Shown here: in pieces, positions 1-8,041 of the stretch
How the letters are laid out: every line of letters starts with the position of its first letter
How positions within the stretch are numbered: position 1 is the stretch's first letter
Assembly (NCBI GenBank): GCA_031179305.1
Contig: JAPSHX010000005.1
Location: forward strand, 123,808-187,807
Length of the DNA stretch: 64,000 bases
Source: Paenarthrobacter sp.
GTDB lineage: Bacteria; Actinomycetota; Actinomycetes; Actinomycetales; Micrococcaceae
Reading direction: 5' to 3'
The notes under the pieces: generated by a model
Seen by the model: only the letters and a program-made list of their open reading frames with translations
Databases searched by the model: none
What the model was told of the DNA's origin: nothing
Position numbers and translations under genes: made by a program

Positions 1-24
1 CTCACACGGTGCGGGGCGCCCTGT

Positions 25-1818
25 TCACTCGAGCGATCCCTTGATGAGCGCGACGAGATCATCACCATGCGTCAGCTGCGGATGGTGCCCGGCGCCCGGC
101 ACCGAGATCAGCTGAACATTCGGAAGTGACTTGAGCTGCTCAACCACACCCGGGGCCAGGGGGTCATCACCTCCCGTGACGATGCGGACCGTGCCGGTGA
201 ATCGCCACAGCGCTTCCCGAAGCTCGGTACGCCACGGCTTCGATCCCGCAAGGGCCAGGTGCTCGGATACCCTCTTGGCGCTGCTTCGCTTGAGGTCACT
301 GAGACTGGACTCCAGAGCAGCCGCGCTCCCTCCTGACCCGGTCAGTTGGTGTGACAGCCGCGCCGGGTTGACGTGTCGCAAGTAGGCGGACACGAGCGGC
401 CGCTTTCCGGCCGGGCCACCCATCGGGACCTGGAGAAAGAACGGTGCTATCAGCGTGAGGGACTTGACCTGCCCGGGGAGCCGGTCAGCCGCGACTACCG
501 CCGCAGCCGCACCGATCGAGTGGCCAATGAGGTCAGCAGGTTCCCCACCCAACACAGCAGGCAGCCACTTTTCCCAGTCCTGAACGCCTGTTCCACCACT
601 CAGGCCGAGTCCGGGCAGGTCTACAACCCGGGCGCCGATACCCGACGCCACTTCGGCCCACGTATCTGCGTTGAGCGGTAAGCCGGGAAAGACCACCCTG
701 CTGGACCTGGCTACGCCGAGCTCAAATGTCCTTAGACCGCCAACGCCTGCGAATCGACGACCGTCAGCCGTGACTGCGCCAAACCGATGCGCAGCCAGGT
801 GGTCGGCCCACCGCTCCAGCGACACCAGCACATCCGGCATCGGAATCCTGTGCCTGGCGGCGAACTCGATGGCTGAATCTGTCGGATACCGGTCAGCTGA
901 CATGAACGTCAGCGTCTCAGGATCTGCCTTGGTGATCCGCTGCGGGAGCCGCTTGATGACACCGATCGGCATTCTTAACCGCGGGACCTTGACACCGAGA
1001 TGACGGCCAACGTGCGTGAGCAGATCTGCAAGCGGCGGGGTGGCGTCGTCGAGAATCCAATAGGCCTTGCCGTCAGCAACCGGATCGACCGCCGCTGCAG
1101 TCATGAAGGCCGCCAGATAGTCGACCGTGACGACCGGGAGGAACGTTTCTTGGTTTCCAGGCAGTGCGGCCATGGTGCCGTCCCAGATCTGCCCAATGGT
1201 GGTGGCCAGCCCGATGAGTTGATCGGACTCACCGGTCACGCTGTCCCCGATCACACTGGCCGGATTGACGATGGTCCAAGGGACTCCCCGCTCCAGCGCC
1301 CGGGCTTGAAAGATGGCGTCGGATTCCACCTTTGAGGCTTCATAGGCTCCAAGTTCCTCGTAGACCGCGGCGCGATGGTCCTCTGACCATGGAACGGTCG
1401 CGGGGTCCTGCCCGCCGACGCGGTAGCCCGAGACGTGGACGACACGCTGCAGATTGGGGAGTTCTCCGGCAAAGTCAATGAGCTTCTCGACGATGCCGAC
1501 GTTCGCACTGCGTGCCTCCTGCGCGGTCATTCCGAACCGATACAACCCGGCGCAGTTATGGATCTCGGTGATGAACGGGAATGCCGAGGGGCCGCCCTCG
1601 ACGATCTCTGGAGCATCGAAGTCGACGATCGTCGTGCTGATGCTCCCCACCAAACCATGCTCCCTGGCCCATCCCTCGACCCGCGCTCCGGACTCTGGGG
1701 TACGAACTGCCGCCGTGACGTTAGCGCCAGCTTCAGCAAGGGACAGGACGAGGTGCCGGCCGACCATTCCCGAAGCCCCGAAGACCAGGGCATGACGGGA
1801 GTCTTCATGTGGTGTCAT
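25..1818 (-). CDS. SDR/epimerase fused to alpha/beta hydrolase
   Basis: A 597-residue two-domain protein. Residues 1-345 form an extended short-chain dehydrogenase/epimerase: a nucleotide-binding GASGMVG motif lies at 14-20, Ser130 follows a VHVS strand, and Tyr159-x-x-x-Lys163 is the catalytic pair. Residues 370-597 form an alpha/beta hydrolase: an oxyanion-type FPGLPLN segment, nucleophile elbow GHSIG (Ser434), acid near Asp551/552 and His577/578. No signal peptide or membrane segment is seen, so it is probably cytosolic. Its ATG overlaps the stop of the TetR gene upstream (ATGA), so the two are co-transcribed. The substrate is unknown; a reductase plus esterase acting on one hydrophobic compound is only inference. 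Confidence 0.85.
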   Translation of the reverse strand: MTPHEDSRHALVFGASGMVGRHLVLSLAEAGANVTAAVRTPESGARVEGWAREHGLVGSISTTIVDFDAPEIVEGGPSAFPFITEIHNCAGLYRFGMTAQEARSANVGIVEKLIDFAGELPNLQRVVHVSGYRVGGQDPATVPWSEDHRAAVYEELGAYEASKVESDAIFQARALERGVPWTIVNPASVIGDSVTGESDQLIGLATTIGQIWDGTMAALPGNQETFLPVVTVDYLAAFMTAAAVDPVADGKAYWILDDATPPLADLLTHVGRHLGVKVPRLRMPIGVIKRLPQRITKADPETLTFMSADRYPTDSAIEFAARHRIPMPDVLVSLERWADHLAAHRFGAVTADGRRFAGVGGLRTFELGVARSSRVVFPGLPLNADTWAEVASGIGARVVDLPGLGLSGGTGVQDWEKWLPAVLGGEPADLIGHSIGAAAAVVAADRLPGQVKSLTLIAPFFLQVPMGGPAGKRPLVSAYLRHVNPARLSHQLTGSGGSAAALESSLSDLKRSSAKRVSEHLALAGSKPWRTELREALWRFTGTVRIVTGGDDPLAPGVVEQLKSLPNVQLISVPGAGHHPQLTHGDDLVALIKGSLE

Positions 1819-2414
1819 CGCGTCCCGCCAACGGTCTTGCAGCGCTGGTTAATGAGCTCTGCCACGACATCAGCGGCCGACAGCAGGGGTTGGGTGCTTT
1901 GCATGGCGCGAGAGACGATCACCGCCCCCTCGATCGTTGATACAACAACGGTTGCCAGGGATTTGGCCTCCTCGGCGTCAAGACCACTGGCTTCGAGGAG
2001 CGCGGATGTCGGGGTGATCCACGACTCGAAGGCAGCTGCACACGCCTGCCTCAGCCGCTCGCTTTCCGCGCCCATCTCCAGGGTGACGACGGAGACGGGG
2101 CAACCCAGCCGGAAGTTGCTCTCGCTGACGATGGCGGTCAAGGCCTCAATCGCGGCGCGGGCAGCCTCAGCCGCGCTCCCCGCGGAAACTGCGGCCTCTG
2201 CAATGAGTGCTTCGAACTGTTTCGCGGCGAGCTCAACCGCTGCGACGCCAAGCCCCTCCTTCCCATCGGGGAAGTGGAAGTAAACCGACCCCTTCGGTGC
2301 TGCCGCGTGTTCGATCACGGAATTCAGCCCCGTGCCGCTGTAGCCACTTGTTTGGATGAGCTGGAGCATGGACTCCGTGAGCCGTGCTTTTGTCAGGTTC
2401 CCTTTTATTGCCAT
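1815..2414 (-). CDS. TetR/AcrR family transcriptional regulator
   Basis: A 199-residue regulator. The N-terminal helix-turn-helix spans about residues 8-50 (TSGYSGTGLNSVIEHAAAPK, then SVYFHF), typical of the TetR family and close to the LmrA/YxaF group. The C-terminal half is the ligand-binding region. The frame is open further upstream, but the ATG at 2414 is chosen because family homology begins there and because a 14-bp palindrome lies 10 bp before it. The upstream extension would read through that operator. It overlaps the downstream fused SDR/hydrolase gene by 4 bp, so it probably represses its own operon and responds to a substrate of that enzyme (inference). Confidence 0.9.
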   Translation of the reverse strand: MAIKGNLTKARLTESMLQLIQTSGYSGTGLNSVIEHAAAPKGSVYFHFPDGKEGLGVAAVELAAKQFEALIAEAAVSAGSAAEAARAAIEALTAIVSESNFRLGCPVSVVTLEMGAESERLRQACAAAFESWITPTSALLEASGLDAEEAKSLATVVVSTIEGAVIVSRAMQSTQPLLSAADVVAELINQRCKTVGGTR

Positions 2415-2423
2415 AACCAAATA

Positions 2424-2437
2424 ATAGACCGGTCTAT
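2424..2437. promoter_or_regulatory. TetR-type operator palindrome
   Basis: ATAGACCGGTCTAT is a perfect 14-bp inverted repeat ending 10 bp before the regulator start codon. This is the size, symmetry and placement of TetR-family self-operators, and the TAGACCGGTCTA core is common for the LmrA-like group. The lone epimerase at 2624 faces away across about 190 bp and could share the control region. Confidence 0.8.
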
Positions 2438-2623
2438 ATATTTTGCAAACTGCTGACTGCCCTGCGCACAAGCCAGCAGTGGGTCGTTCCGACGTACCTA
2501 GGACTCCCAGGGCCAGCTTGAGTGGCTGTTTTCTGCCGCCGCGCCGCCTAGGCTGAAACCCGAACCCATGTCGAATCTGGAAAGCCACATGCCTGGGTAC
2601 CAGCCACTATCGAGGAGCGCCCC

Positions 2624-3496
2624 ATGAGGATTGCAGTCACCGGCGGAAGCGGAAAACTGGGCAGGAGCGTGGTCCGACGTCTTACGCAGGACGGCCACGA
2701 GGTGCTCAACATGGACCGCGCAGGCACGCGCGGCCGGGGTTACGTCAACGTTGACCTTCGAAATTACGGCCAGGTCCTCGATGTCATCCTGGGCCTGGAT
2801 GACCAACACGACGGCCTGGACGCGATAGTTCACTTGGCAGCCATTCCAGCACCGGGGCTGGCCCCGGATGCTGCAATCTTTGAGAACAACATGGTCTCCA
2901 CCTACAACGTGTTCCAGGCGGCGCGGAGAGCGGGCATCAAGAAGGTGGTCTATGCCTCCAGCGAGACCGTGCTGGGACTCCCCTTCGACATCGAGCCTCC
3001 CTACATTCCCGTGGATGAGGAGTACGCGGCCCGGCCGGAAAGCACCTACTCGCTGGTTAAGCATCTGGAAGAGCAGATGGCCATCCAACTGACGCGATGG
3101 GATCCGGAGTTGAGCATCACGGCGCTGCGCTTCTCAAATGTCATGGACCCCGAGGACTACGACGCGTTCCCGTCCTTCAACTCCGACGCAAACCTCCGGA
3201 AATGGAACCTCTGGGGCTACATCGACGCCCGGGATGGCGCCCTTGCGGTGGTAAGGGCCTTGGAACATGGAGAACAGGGCTTTGAGACCTTCATCATTGC
3301 CGCCGCCGATACCGTGATGAGCCGAAGCAGCGCCGAATTGGCTGCCGAAGTCTTCCCCGGCGTCGAGGTCCTCAAGGAACTTGGCGAGCACGAAACCATG
3401 CTGTCCATTGACAAAGCCCGCAGGTTGTTGGGCTTTGAGCCGGAGCATAGCTGGCGCAACGTCCACTCCAACCGCACCACGCCAACCGAAGACTGA
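2624..3496 (+). CDS. NAD-dependent epimerase/dehydratase family protein
   Basis: A 290-residue extended SDR. The Rossmann motif TGGSGKLG is at residues 6-13, an ASSE segment at 111-114 and Tyr142-x-x-x-Lys146 (YSLVK) is the catalytic pair. The length suits single-domain UDP-sugar-epimerase-like enzymes, but the substrate cannot be read from the sequence. The gene is transcribed alone, divergently from the TetR operon, and ends before a convergent hairpin. A GAGGAGCGCCCC stretch just before the ATG provides the ribosome-binding site. Confidence 0.85.
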   Translation: MRIAVTGGSGKLGRSVVRRLTQDGHEVLNMDRAGTRGRGYVNVDLRNYGQVLDVILGLDDQHDGLDAIVHLAAIPAPGLAPDAAIFENNMVSTYNVFQAARRAGIKKVVYASSETVLGLPFDIEPPYIPVDEEYAARPESTYSLVKHLEEQMAIQLTRWDPELSITALRFSNVMDPEDYDAFPSFNSDANLRKWNLWGYIDARDGALAVVRALEHGEQGFETFIIAAADTVMSRSSAELAAEVFPGVEVLKELGEHETMLSIDKARRLLGFEPEHSWRNVHSNRTTPTED

Positions 3497-3522
3497 CACC
3501 GCCCACCGGCCGACGCGCGCGA

Positions 3523-3575
3523 CGGCCCACCCCTTAGCTGCAGTCTCCTGCAAGCACTCGTAAAGGGATGGGCCG
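3523..3575. terminator. Bidirectional hairpin between convergent genes
   Basis: CGGCCCACCCCTT (3523-3535) pairs with AAGGGATGGGCCG (3563-3575), 12 of 13 positions, in the 97-bp gap between the convergent epimerase and E2 genes. There is no good T-run on either side, so termination strength is uncertain. Confidence 0.5.
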
Positions 3576-3593
3576 GGCGCAGCTTCGGACGCG

Positions 3594-5051
3594 TCAGATC
3601 ATGGTCATGACCATGGCAGGGTCGGCCAGGAGTGAGCCGAGGTCCGCAAGGAATCGTGACCCCTGTTCCCCATCCACCAAGCGGTGGTCGAAGGACAGGC
3701 TGAGCGACATGACCTGCCGAACGGCGAGTTCGTCGTTAACAACCCACGGCGCCTTCCTCACAGCGCCGAGGGCCACAATGGCGGCCTCGCCCGGGTTCAG
3801 GATGGGAGTTCCGGCGTCGATGCCGAACACGCCGATGTTGGTGATGGAGATGGTGCCGCCAGACAAGTCCGACGGCGACGTCTTTCCTGTCCGCGCCGTA
3901 TCAGTCAGTTCAGTTAGCGCCGTGGAGAGCTCACGCAGCGTCAGCCGGTTCGCGTCCTTGATGTTCGGGACCGTCAGGCCCCGGGGTGTTGCGGCTGCGA
4001 TGCCCAGGTTCACGTAATTGAACTGGACAATTTCCTGGTTGGCCTCATCCCACCGCGAGTTCAACGATGGGTTGTTCCGCAACGCCACCAGAACCGCCTT
4101 GGCCGCAATGGTCAGGGGCGTCAGCTTGTAGCCTTCGAATGCCTTATTGCCCTTGAGCCTGGCCAGCAATTCCATGGTTGCCGTGACGTCCACCGTGAGG
4201 AACTCCGTCACATGCGGGGCAGTGAACGCGCTCTGCACCATGGCTGCGGCTGTGAACTTGCGAACGCCCTTAATGGGCGTTCGGGTTTCCCGCTCACCCT
4301 GTGCAGCAGAACCTGGAGCCTCAGCTGGAGGTTCCGGTGTACCGGAGAAGTTCTGAACGTCCTCGCGGGTGATGAGCCCGCCCGGTCCGGTTCCGGGAAC
4401 GAGCTCCAGGTCTACCCCCAGGTCACGGGCGAGCTTCCGGACCGGCGGGGTGGAGCGCGGTCGCTCGGAGGTTTCAGGCTCTACTTGACGTGACGCCACT
4501 GGCTCGGCGCCTGCCGGCGCCTCCGGGATTGGAGACTTCATTTCCTGGGCCTGACCGCGGGCACGCCGCGTTGGGCGACCGGAATGTTCGACGACGGCGC
4601 CGTACCCCACCAGGTTCGGCTCACGTTTCGCGGGGCTCCCCACCCCATCGGCGGCAGCGGCGGCGGCACCCTTGGGCGATGTCTCGACGACGGCCCGGTC
4701 ACCAGAGGAATCGTCACCAGCGGATACGCCATCAGCGGACCCCGTCCCAGCAGACCCTTTACCAGCAACAGGTGCGCTGCCCCCGTTGGAGGAGCCGGCG
4801 TCGTCAACCTCGAACGAAACGATCGGCTTGCCAACCTCCACCACGGTGCCGGGCTGCTCATGAAGTTCCGCCACCACTCCTGCGAACGGCGAGGGCAACT
4901 CGACAACGGCCTTGGCGGTTTCAACCTCGGCGATGACCTGGTTCAGCGTAACGGTATCCCCCACCGCCACTTTCCAGCTCAGGATTTCCGATTCGGTCAG
5001 GCCCTCGCCAAGGTCCGGCAGCCTGAATTCCTTGATCATGGTGGCGGTCAT
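3594..5051 (-). CDS. bkdC: Branched-chain 2-oxoacid dehydrogenase E2 (dihydrolipoamide acyltransferase)
   Basis: A 485-residue E2 subunit of a cytosolic 2-oxoacid dehydrogenase complex; it transfers the acyl group from lipoyl-lysine to CoA. An N-terminal lipoyl domain occupies about residues 6-82, with lipoylated Lys47 in an ETAKAVV motif. A long Ala/Gly/Ser/Pro-rich linker follows (85-200). The E3-binding domain is at about 201-233 (PPVRKLARDLGVD). The catalytic domain fills 255-485, with the DHRLVDG signature giving His456 and Asp460. It is the last gene of the E1alpha-E1beta-E2 operon and its start overlaps the E1beta stop. No E3 gene is present. Pyruvate specificity is less likely because the E1 is a two-subunit type and an Lrp gene is adjacent. 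Confidence 0.93.
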   Translation of the reverse strand: MTATMIKEFRLPDLGEGLTESEILSWKVAVGDTVTLNQVIAEVETAKAVVELPSPFAGVVAELHEQPGTVVEVGKPIVSFEVDDAGSSNGGSAPVAGKGSAGTGSADGVSAGDDSSGDRAVVETSPKGAAAAAADGVGSPAKREPNLVGYGAVVEHSGRPTRRARGQAQEMKSPIPEAPAGAEPVASRQVEPETSERPRSTPPVRKLARDLGVDLELVPGTGPGGLITREDVQNFSGTPEPPAEAPGSAAQGERETRTPIKGVRKFTAAAMVQSAFTAPHVTEFLTVDVTATMELLARLKGNKAFEGYKLTPLTIAAKAVLVALRNNPSLNSRWDEANQEIVQFNYVNLGIAAATPRGLTVPNIKDANRLTLRELSTALTELTDTARTGKTSPSDLSGGTISITNIGVFGIDAGTPILNPGEAAIVALGAVRKAPWVVNDELAVRQVMSLSLSFDHRLVDGEQGSRFLADLGSLLADPAMVMTMI

Positions 5052-6058
5052 CCTTCCAGTCCACTCAGCGAATTGCGGCGGCCCAGGGCGCGGTCCACGC
5101 CGTCGAGAATTCGGTCCAGGTCCGGCAAGTGGTGCATTTCGAGCTTCGAGTAAGGGTAGGGAACATCGAAACCGGTAATCCGGACCGGAGCGGACTCCAA
5201 ATAATGGAAGCAGCGTTCGGTGATGCTTGCGGCGATCTCGGCGCCGAGGCCACCGGATTGGCCGGCCTCGTGGGTGATAACCAGCCGACCGGTCTTGCGA
5301 ACAGAAGTTTCGACGACGGGGTAGTCCACAGGGGCCAGGGAGCGGAGATCTATGACTTCCACGGAAATGCCCTCATCGGCCGCGGCCATGGCAGCGTCCT
5401 TGGCGGTTTTAACGAGGGGACCGTAGGCAACCAGCGTCACGTCAGACCCTTTCGTGACCACGGCAGCCTTGTCCAAAGGAAGTGCAGTGGAAAGGTCAAG
5501 GGTCTCATCCACGTCGCCCTTGTCGTGGTAACGCCGTTTGGGCTCGAAGTAGAGGACGGGGTCATCGGACGCGATGGCCTGCTGAATCATCGTGTAGGCA
5601 TCCTGCGGATTTGAGACAGCTACCACCCGGAGGCCGGAGGTGTGTGTGAAATACGCCTCGGGTGATTCGGAATGGTGCTCCGGCGATCCAATGCCACCAC
5701 CGAACGGAACACGGATGGTGATGGGCATCTTTACCCGCCCTTGGGTCCGGTAATGCATCTTGGCTACCTGGCTGACGATCTGGTCGAACGCCGGGTAGAT
5801 GAAGCCATCGAACTGGATCTCGCACACCGGCCGGTAGCCACGGTAGGCCAAGCCAACTGCGGTGCCGATAATGCCGGACTCGGCCAGCGGCGAATCGATC
5901 ACCCTGTGCTTCCCGAAATCTTTCTGCAGCCCATCCGTGACGCGGAAAACGCCGCCGAGCGAACCGATGTCTTCTCCCATGAGGACTACTTTGGGGTCGT
6001 TCTCGAGGGACTTCCGGAGGCCGGCATTGATGGCTCGGGCAAAAGTGAGCTTGGACAT
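5048..6058 (-). CDS. bkdB: 2-oxoacid dehydrogenase E1 beta subunit
   Basis: A 336-residue beta subunit of the thiamine-diphosphate-dependent E1. The VLMGEDIG segment near residue 25 and the FDGFIYPAFDQIVSQVAK block near 84-101 are typical of the pyrimidine-binding domain. A transketolase C-terminal domain follows from about residue 200 (VAYGPLVKTAKDA, then EVIDLRSLAP). It pairs with the alpha subunit to decarboxylate branched-chain 2-oxoacids from Val, Leu and Ile, supplying anteiso/iso fatty-acid primers in this lineage. It lies between alpha and E2 with overlapping or abutting ends, showing translational coupling. Confidence 0.93.
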   Translation of the reverse strand: MSKLTFARAINAGLRKSLENDPKVVLMGEDIGSLGGVFRVTDGLQKDFGKHRVIDSPLAESGIIGTAVGLAYRGYRPVCEIQFDGFIYPAFDQIVSQVAKMHYRTQGRVKMPITIRVPFGGGIGSPEHHSESPEAYFTHTSGLRVVAVSNPQDAYTMIQQAIASDDPVLYFEPKRRYHDKGDVDETLDLSTALPLDKAAVVTKGSDVTLVAYGPLVKTAKDAAMAAADEGISVEVIDLRSLAPVDYPVVETSVRKTGRLVITHEAGQSGGLGAEIAASITERCFHYLESAPVRITGFDVPYPYSKLEMHHLPDLDRILDGVDRALGRRNSLSGLEG

Positions 6059-7200
6059 CAGAGTGCACCTTCCTCGACTGGCTGGTTGAAACTGTTCAGG
6101 TAGCGCGAGTAGTGGTCCTTCTGGCGTTCAATCCAGGAATTGGGTGTGCTGTAGACGTGGTTGAAAACATCCAACGGCTGCGGGTCCGGCATATCGATGC
6201 AACTGGACCGAAGTTCCGCGGCCACCGCATCGGCCTTGGCCTTCACGCGGGTTTCAACGTCCTCGGTCAGCAGTCCCTTGGCCTCCAGCAGTTTGCGCAG
6301 CCTCAGGATCGGATCCTTGGCGGCCCAATCCTCCAGTTCGATGGGGTCACGGTACCGGGTGGGGTCATCAGCGGTGGTGTGCGGACCCATGCGGTAGGTG
6401 ACGGCCTCAATGAAGGTAGGTCCGCCGCCCTTGCGCGCCCTGTCCAAGGCGACCCGAGTCGCAGCCATGACAGCCAGGACATCGTTGCCATCAACCCGCA
6501 TGCTCGGGATACCGAAGCCGGTGGGCCTGTCAGCCAGCTGAACGTGGGACTGCACACGAACGGGCTCGGATATTGCCCAATGGTTGTTCTGGCAAAAGAA
6601 CACCACGGGAGCCTGGTAACTCGCGGCGAACACCATGGCCTCGTTCACGTCGCCTTCACTCGTGGCACCATCGCCAAAGTAGGCAAGGACCGCAGTGTTG
6701 GCGCCATCCAACTGGACACCCATGGCGTAGCCGGTTGCGTGCAGGCTCTGGGAACCAATAATGATCTGAGGTGTCGCCAGATTGATGCGCAGGGGATCCC
6801 AGCCATAAGAGGCGTTTCCTCGCCAGACGCGGGCAATCTCGGAGAGGTGGGCGCCACGGACATAGGCCACGCCGCTTTCCCGGTAGCTCGGGAAGACGAA
6901 GTCATCGTCCCTCAGCGAGCGGCTGGAGCCGATCTGGGCCGCTTCCTGCCCCAGCAGCGGCGGCCACAATGCCAGCTCCCCCTGCCGCTGCAATGCCGTA
7001 GCCTCCGCATCAATGCGGCGAATAACGGTCATGTCCTCATACAAGGAGCACAGTTGCTCATCGCCGATGTCCTTGACCCAGATATCAAATTCGGGGTGGC
7101 TGATGCGCTCGCCGTCCGGCGACACCAACTGGAGCAGATCGCCGCCAGTCCTCAAGGGATTTTGTGCACTATGTCCTGGGCGTGGAGTGTCATGGTGCAC
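6058..7200 (-). CDS. bkdA: 2-oxoacid dehydrogenase E1 alpha subunit
   Basis: The alpha subunit carries the thiamine-diphosphate motif: FGDGATSEGD followed by QNN about 25 residues later. It heads the operon with E1beta and E2. The start is uncertain. In-frame choices are TTG at 7239, GTG at 7200 (given here) and TTG at 7155; none has a well-spaced ribosome-binding site. Family similarity begins only near GGDLLQLVSPDG, just after the 7155 TTG. A better-placed site, AGGGAG, serves an out-of-frame ATG at 7193 instead, opening a 13-codon frame whose stop overlaps the 7155 TTG. The family call is secure; the first 15 or so residues are not. Confidence 0.9.
   Translation of the reverse strand: MHHDTPRPGHSAQNPLRTGGDLLQLVSPDGERISHPEFDIWVKDIGDEQLCSLYEDMTVIRRIDAEATALQRQGELALWPPLLGQEAAQIGSSRSLRDDDFVFPSYRESGVAYVRGAHLSEIARVWRGNASYGWDPLRINLATPQIIIGSQSLHATGYAMGVQLDGANTAVLAYFGDGATSEGDVNEAMVFAASYQAPVVFFCQNNHWAISEPVRVQSHVQLADRPTGFGIPSMRVDGNDVLAVMAATRVALDRARKGGGPTFIEAVTYRMGPHTTADDPTRYRDPIELEDWAAKDPILRLRKLLEAKGLLTEDVETRVKAKADAVAAELRSSCIDMPDPQPLDVFNHVYSTPNSWIERQKDHYSRYLNSFNQPVEEGAL
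7152..7193 (-). other. Possible 13-codon upstream reading frame or leader peptide
   Basis: ATG at 7193 lies 6 nt after an AGGGAG ribosome-binding site and encodes MTLHAQDIVHKIP before a TGA at 7154-7152. That TGA overlaps an in-frame TTG of the E1alpha gene (TTGA). It could be a leader peptide coupled to E1alpha translation, the true N-terminus joined by a frameshift, or a sequencing indel. The sequence alone cannot decide. Confidence 0.35.
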
Positions 7201-7322
7201 TCCCTTGCCCGCCTGATCCGTTAACACAGGTGATCGCAACCTTCCGGCTCGTTTTCGTCGGCGCTGGCGGGACTTGTGATCCTGTCGCAGACCGGCCCTC
7301 CGGCACCTTCGCCGGAGTTAAT

Positions 7323-7338
7323 TGTGACCCTACTCACA
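7323..7338. promoter_or_regulatory. CRP/GlxR-type binding site between bkd operon and lrp gene
   Basis: TGTGACCCTACTCACA fits TGTGA-N6-TCACA exactly and is symmetric one base further out on each side (TTGTGA...TCACAA). It lies in the divergent promoter region, about 85 bp before the Lrp-type gene and 120 bp before the bkd operon. In related actinobacteria this motif binds the cAMP-responsive regulator GlxR. Which promoter it controls is not determined. Confidence 0.7.
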
Positions 7339-7408
7339 ACACGCATCAGGTACAACTACTCTTGTTGAAGTTGAGCATTCTGCCCTGTTTTGGCGTTCAG
7401 CTCCGTGC

Positions 7409-7414
7409 TAATCT
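7409..7414 (+). promoter_or_regulatory. Likely -10 element of the Lrp-type gene (leaderless transcript)
   Basis: TAATCT fits the actinobacterial TANNNT -10 consensus and ends 8 bp before the ATG at 7423. Transcription would then start at or just before the start codon, and no ribosome-binding site is visible, as expected for a leaderless mRNA. Confidence 0.5.
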
Positions 7415-7422
7415 TGCGCATT

Positions 7423-7893
7423 ATGCAACCCTTGGATGGCACTGACACCCGACTCCTTTCCGCCATGGCCAAGGACCCCCGCGGGACGGTGGTGGCGCTG
7501 GCGCAAAAGCTGGGATTGTCCCGCAACACAGTGCAGGCCCGCATGGCCCAGCTCGAGAAGAAGCACGCGTTCCTCTCCTTCGAGCGGAGGATCAATCCAG
7601 TGGCCCTCGGTTATCCGCTGACGGCATTCATCACCGTCCATGTACAGCAGCAGAAACTGGCCTCACTTGCCCAAGACCTGGCCGACATTCCGGAGATCCT
7701 GGAAGGCTTCGGCCTAACGGGCTCCGCGGACCTGTTGCTGCGGGTTGTAGCCCTGGACGCGGAGGACCTTTACCGCATCAACGGGAAGATCCTCGGCTGC
7801 GAAGGTGTGGACCGGACCGATACGGCACTGGCCATGCGGGAGATGATCCCCTACCGGGTGCAGCCATTGCTGGGGCGTCGCACGGATACATGA
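7423..7893 (+). CDS. Lrp/AsnC family transcriptional regulator
   Basis: A 156-residue regulator. An AsnC-type helix-turn-helix occupies about residues 4-60 (DTRLLSAMAKDPRG, then QKLGLSRNTVQARM). The RAM ligand-binding domain fills 65-145. ATG at 7423 is chosen over the earlier in-frame GTG/ATG codons because the conserved DGTDTRLL begins just after it. It is divergent from the branched-chain 2-oxoacid dehydrogenase operon, as in Pseudomonas BkdR/bkd, which suggests that it senses branched-chain amino acids and controls that operon (inference from context). Confidence 0.9.
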   Translation: MQPLDGTDTRLLSAMAKDPRGTVVALAQKLGLSRNTVQARMAQLEKKHAFLSFERRINPVALGYPLTAFITVHVQQQKLASLAQDLADIPEILEGFGLTGSADLLLRVVALDAEDLYRINGKILGCEGVDRTDTALAMREMIPYRVQPLLGRRTDT

Positions 7894-8041
7894 TTTTCCC
7901 TTTCTACCTGCAGTTATTCCCGGCGAACCCTTGCCCGGGGAAGCGGACTTGCGATTTGATGCAAGAGGACGCATCGGGGACCGTCCAGAGGTTCCCGGCC
8001 AGGTGGTGGCGCTGCCGAAGGCTGCCGAAAGGGGCACTACC

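Noticed and set aside
1435..2283. 282-residue plus-strand frame over the SDR and TetR genes
   Set aside because: It is antisense to two overlapping genes with clear motifs, and its product is Ala/Ser-rich without domain pattern.
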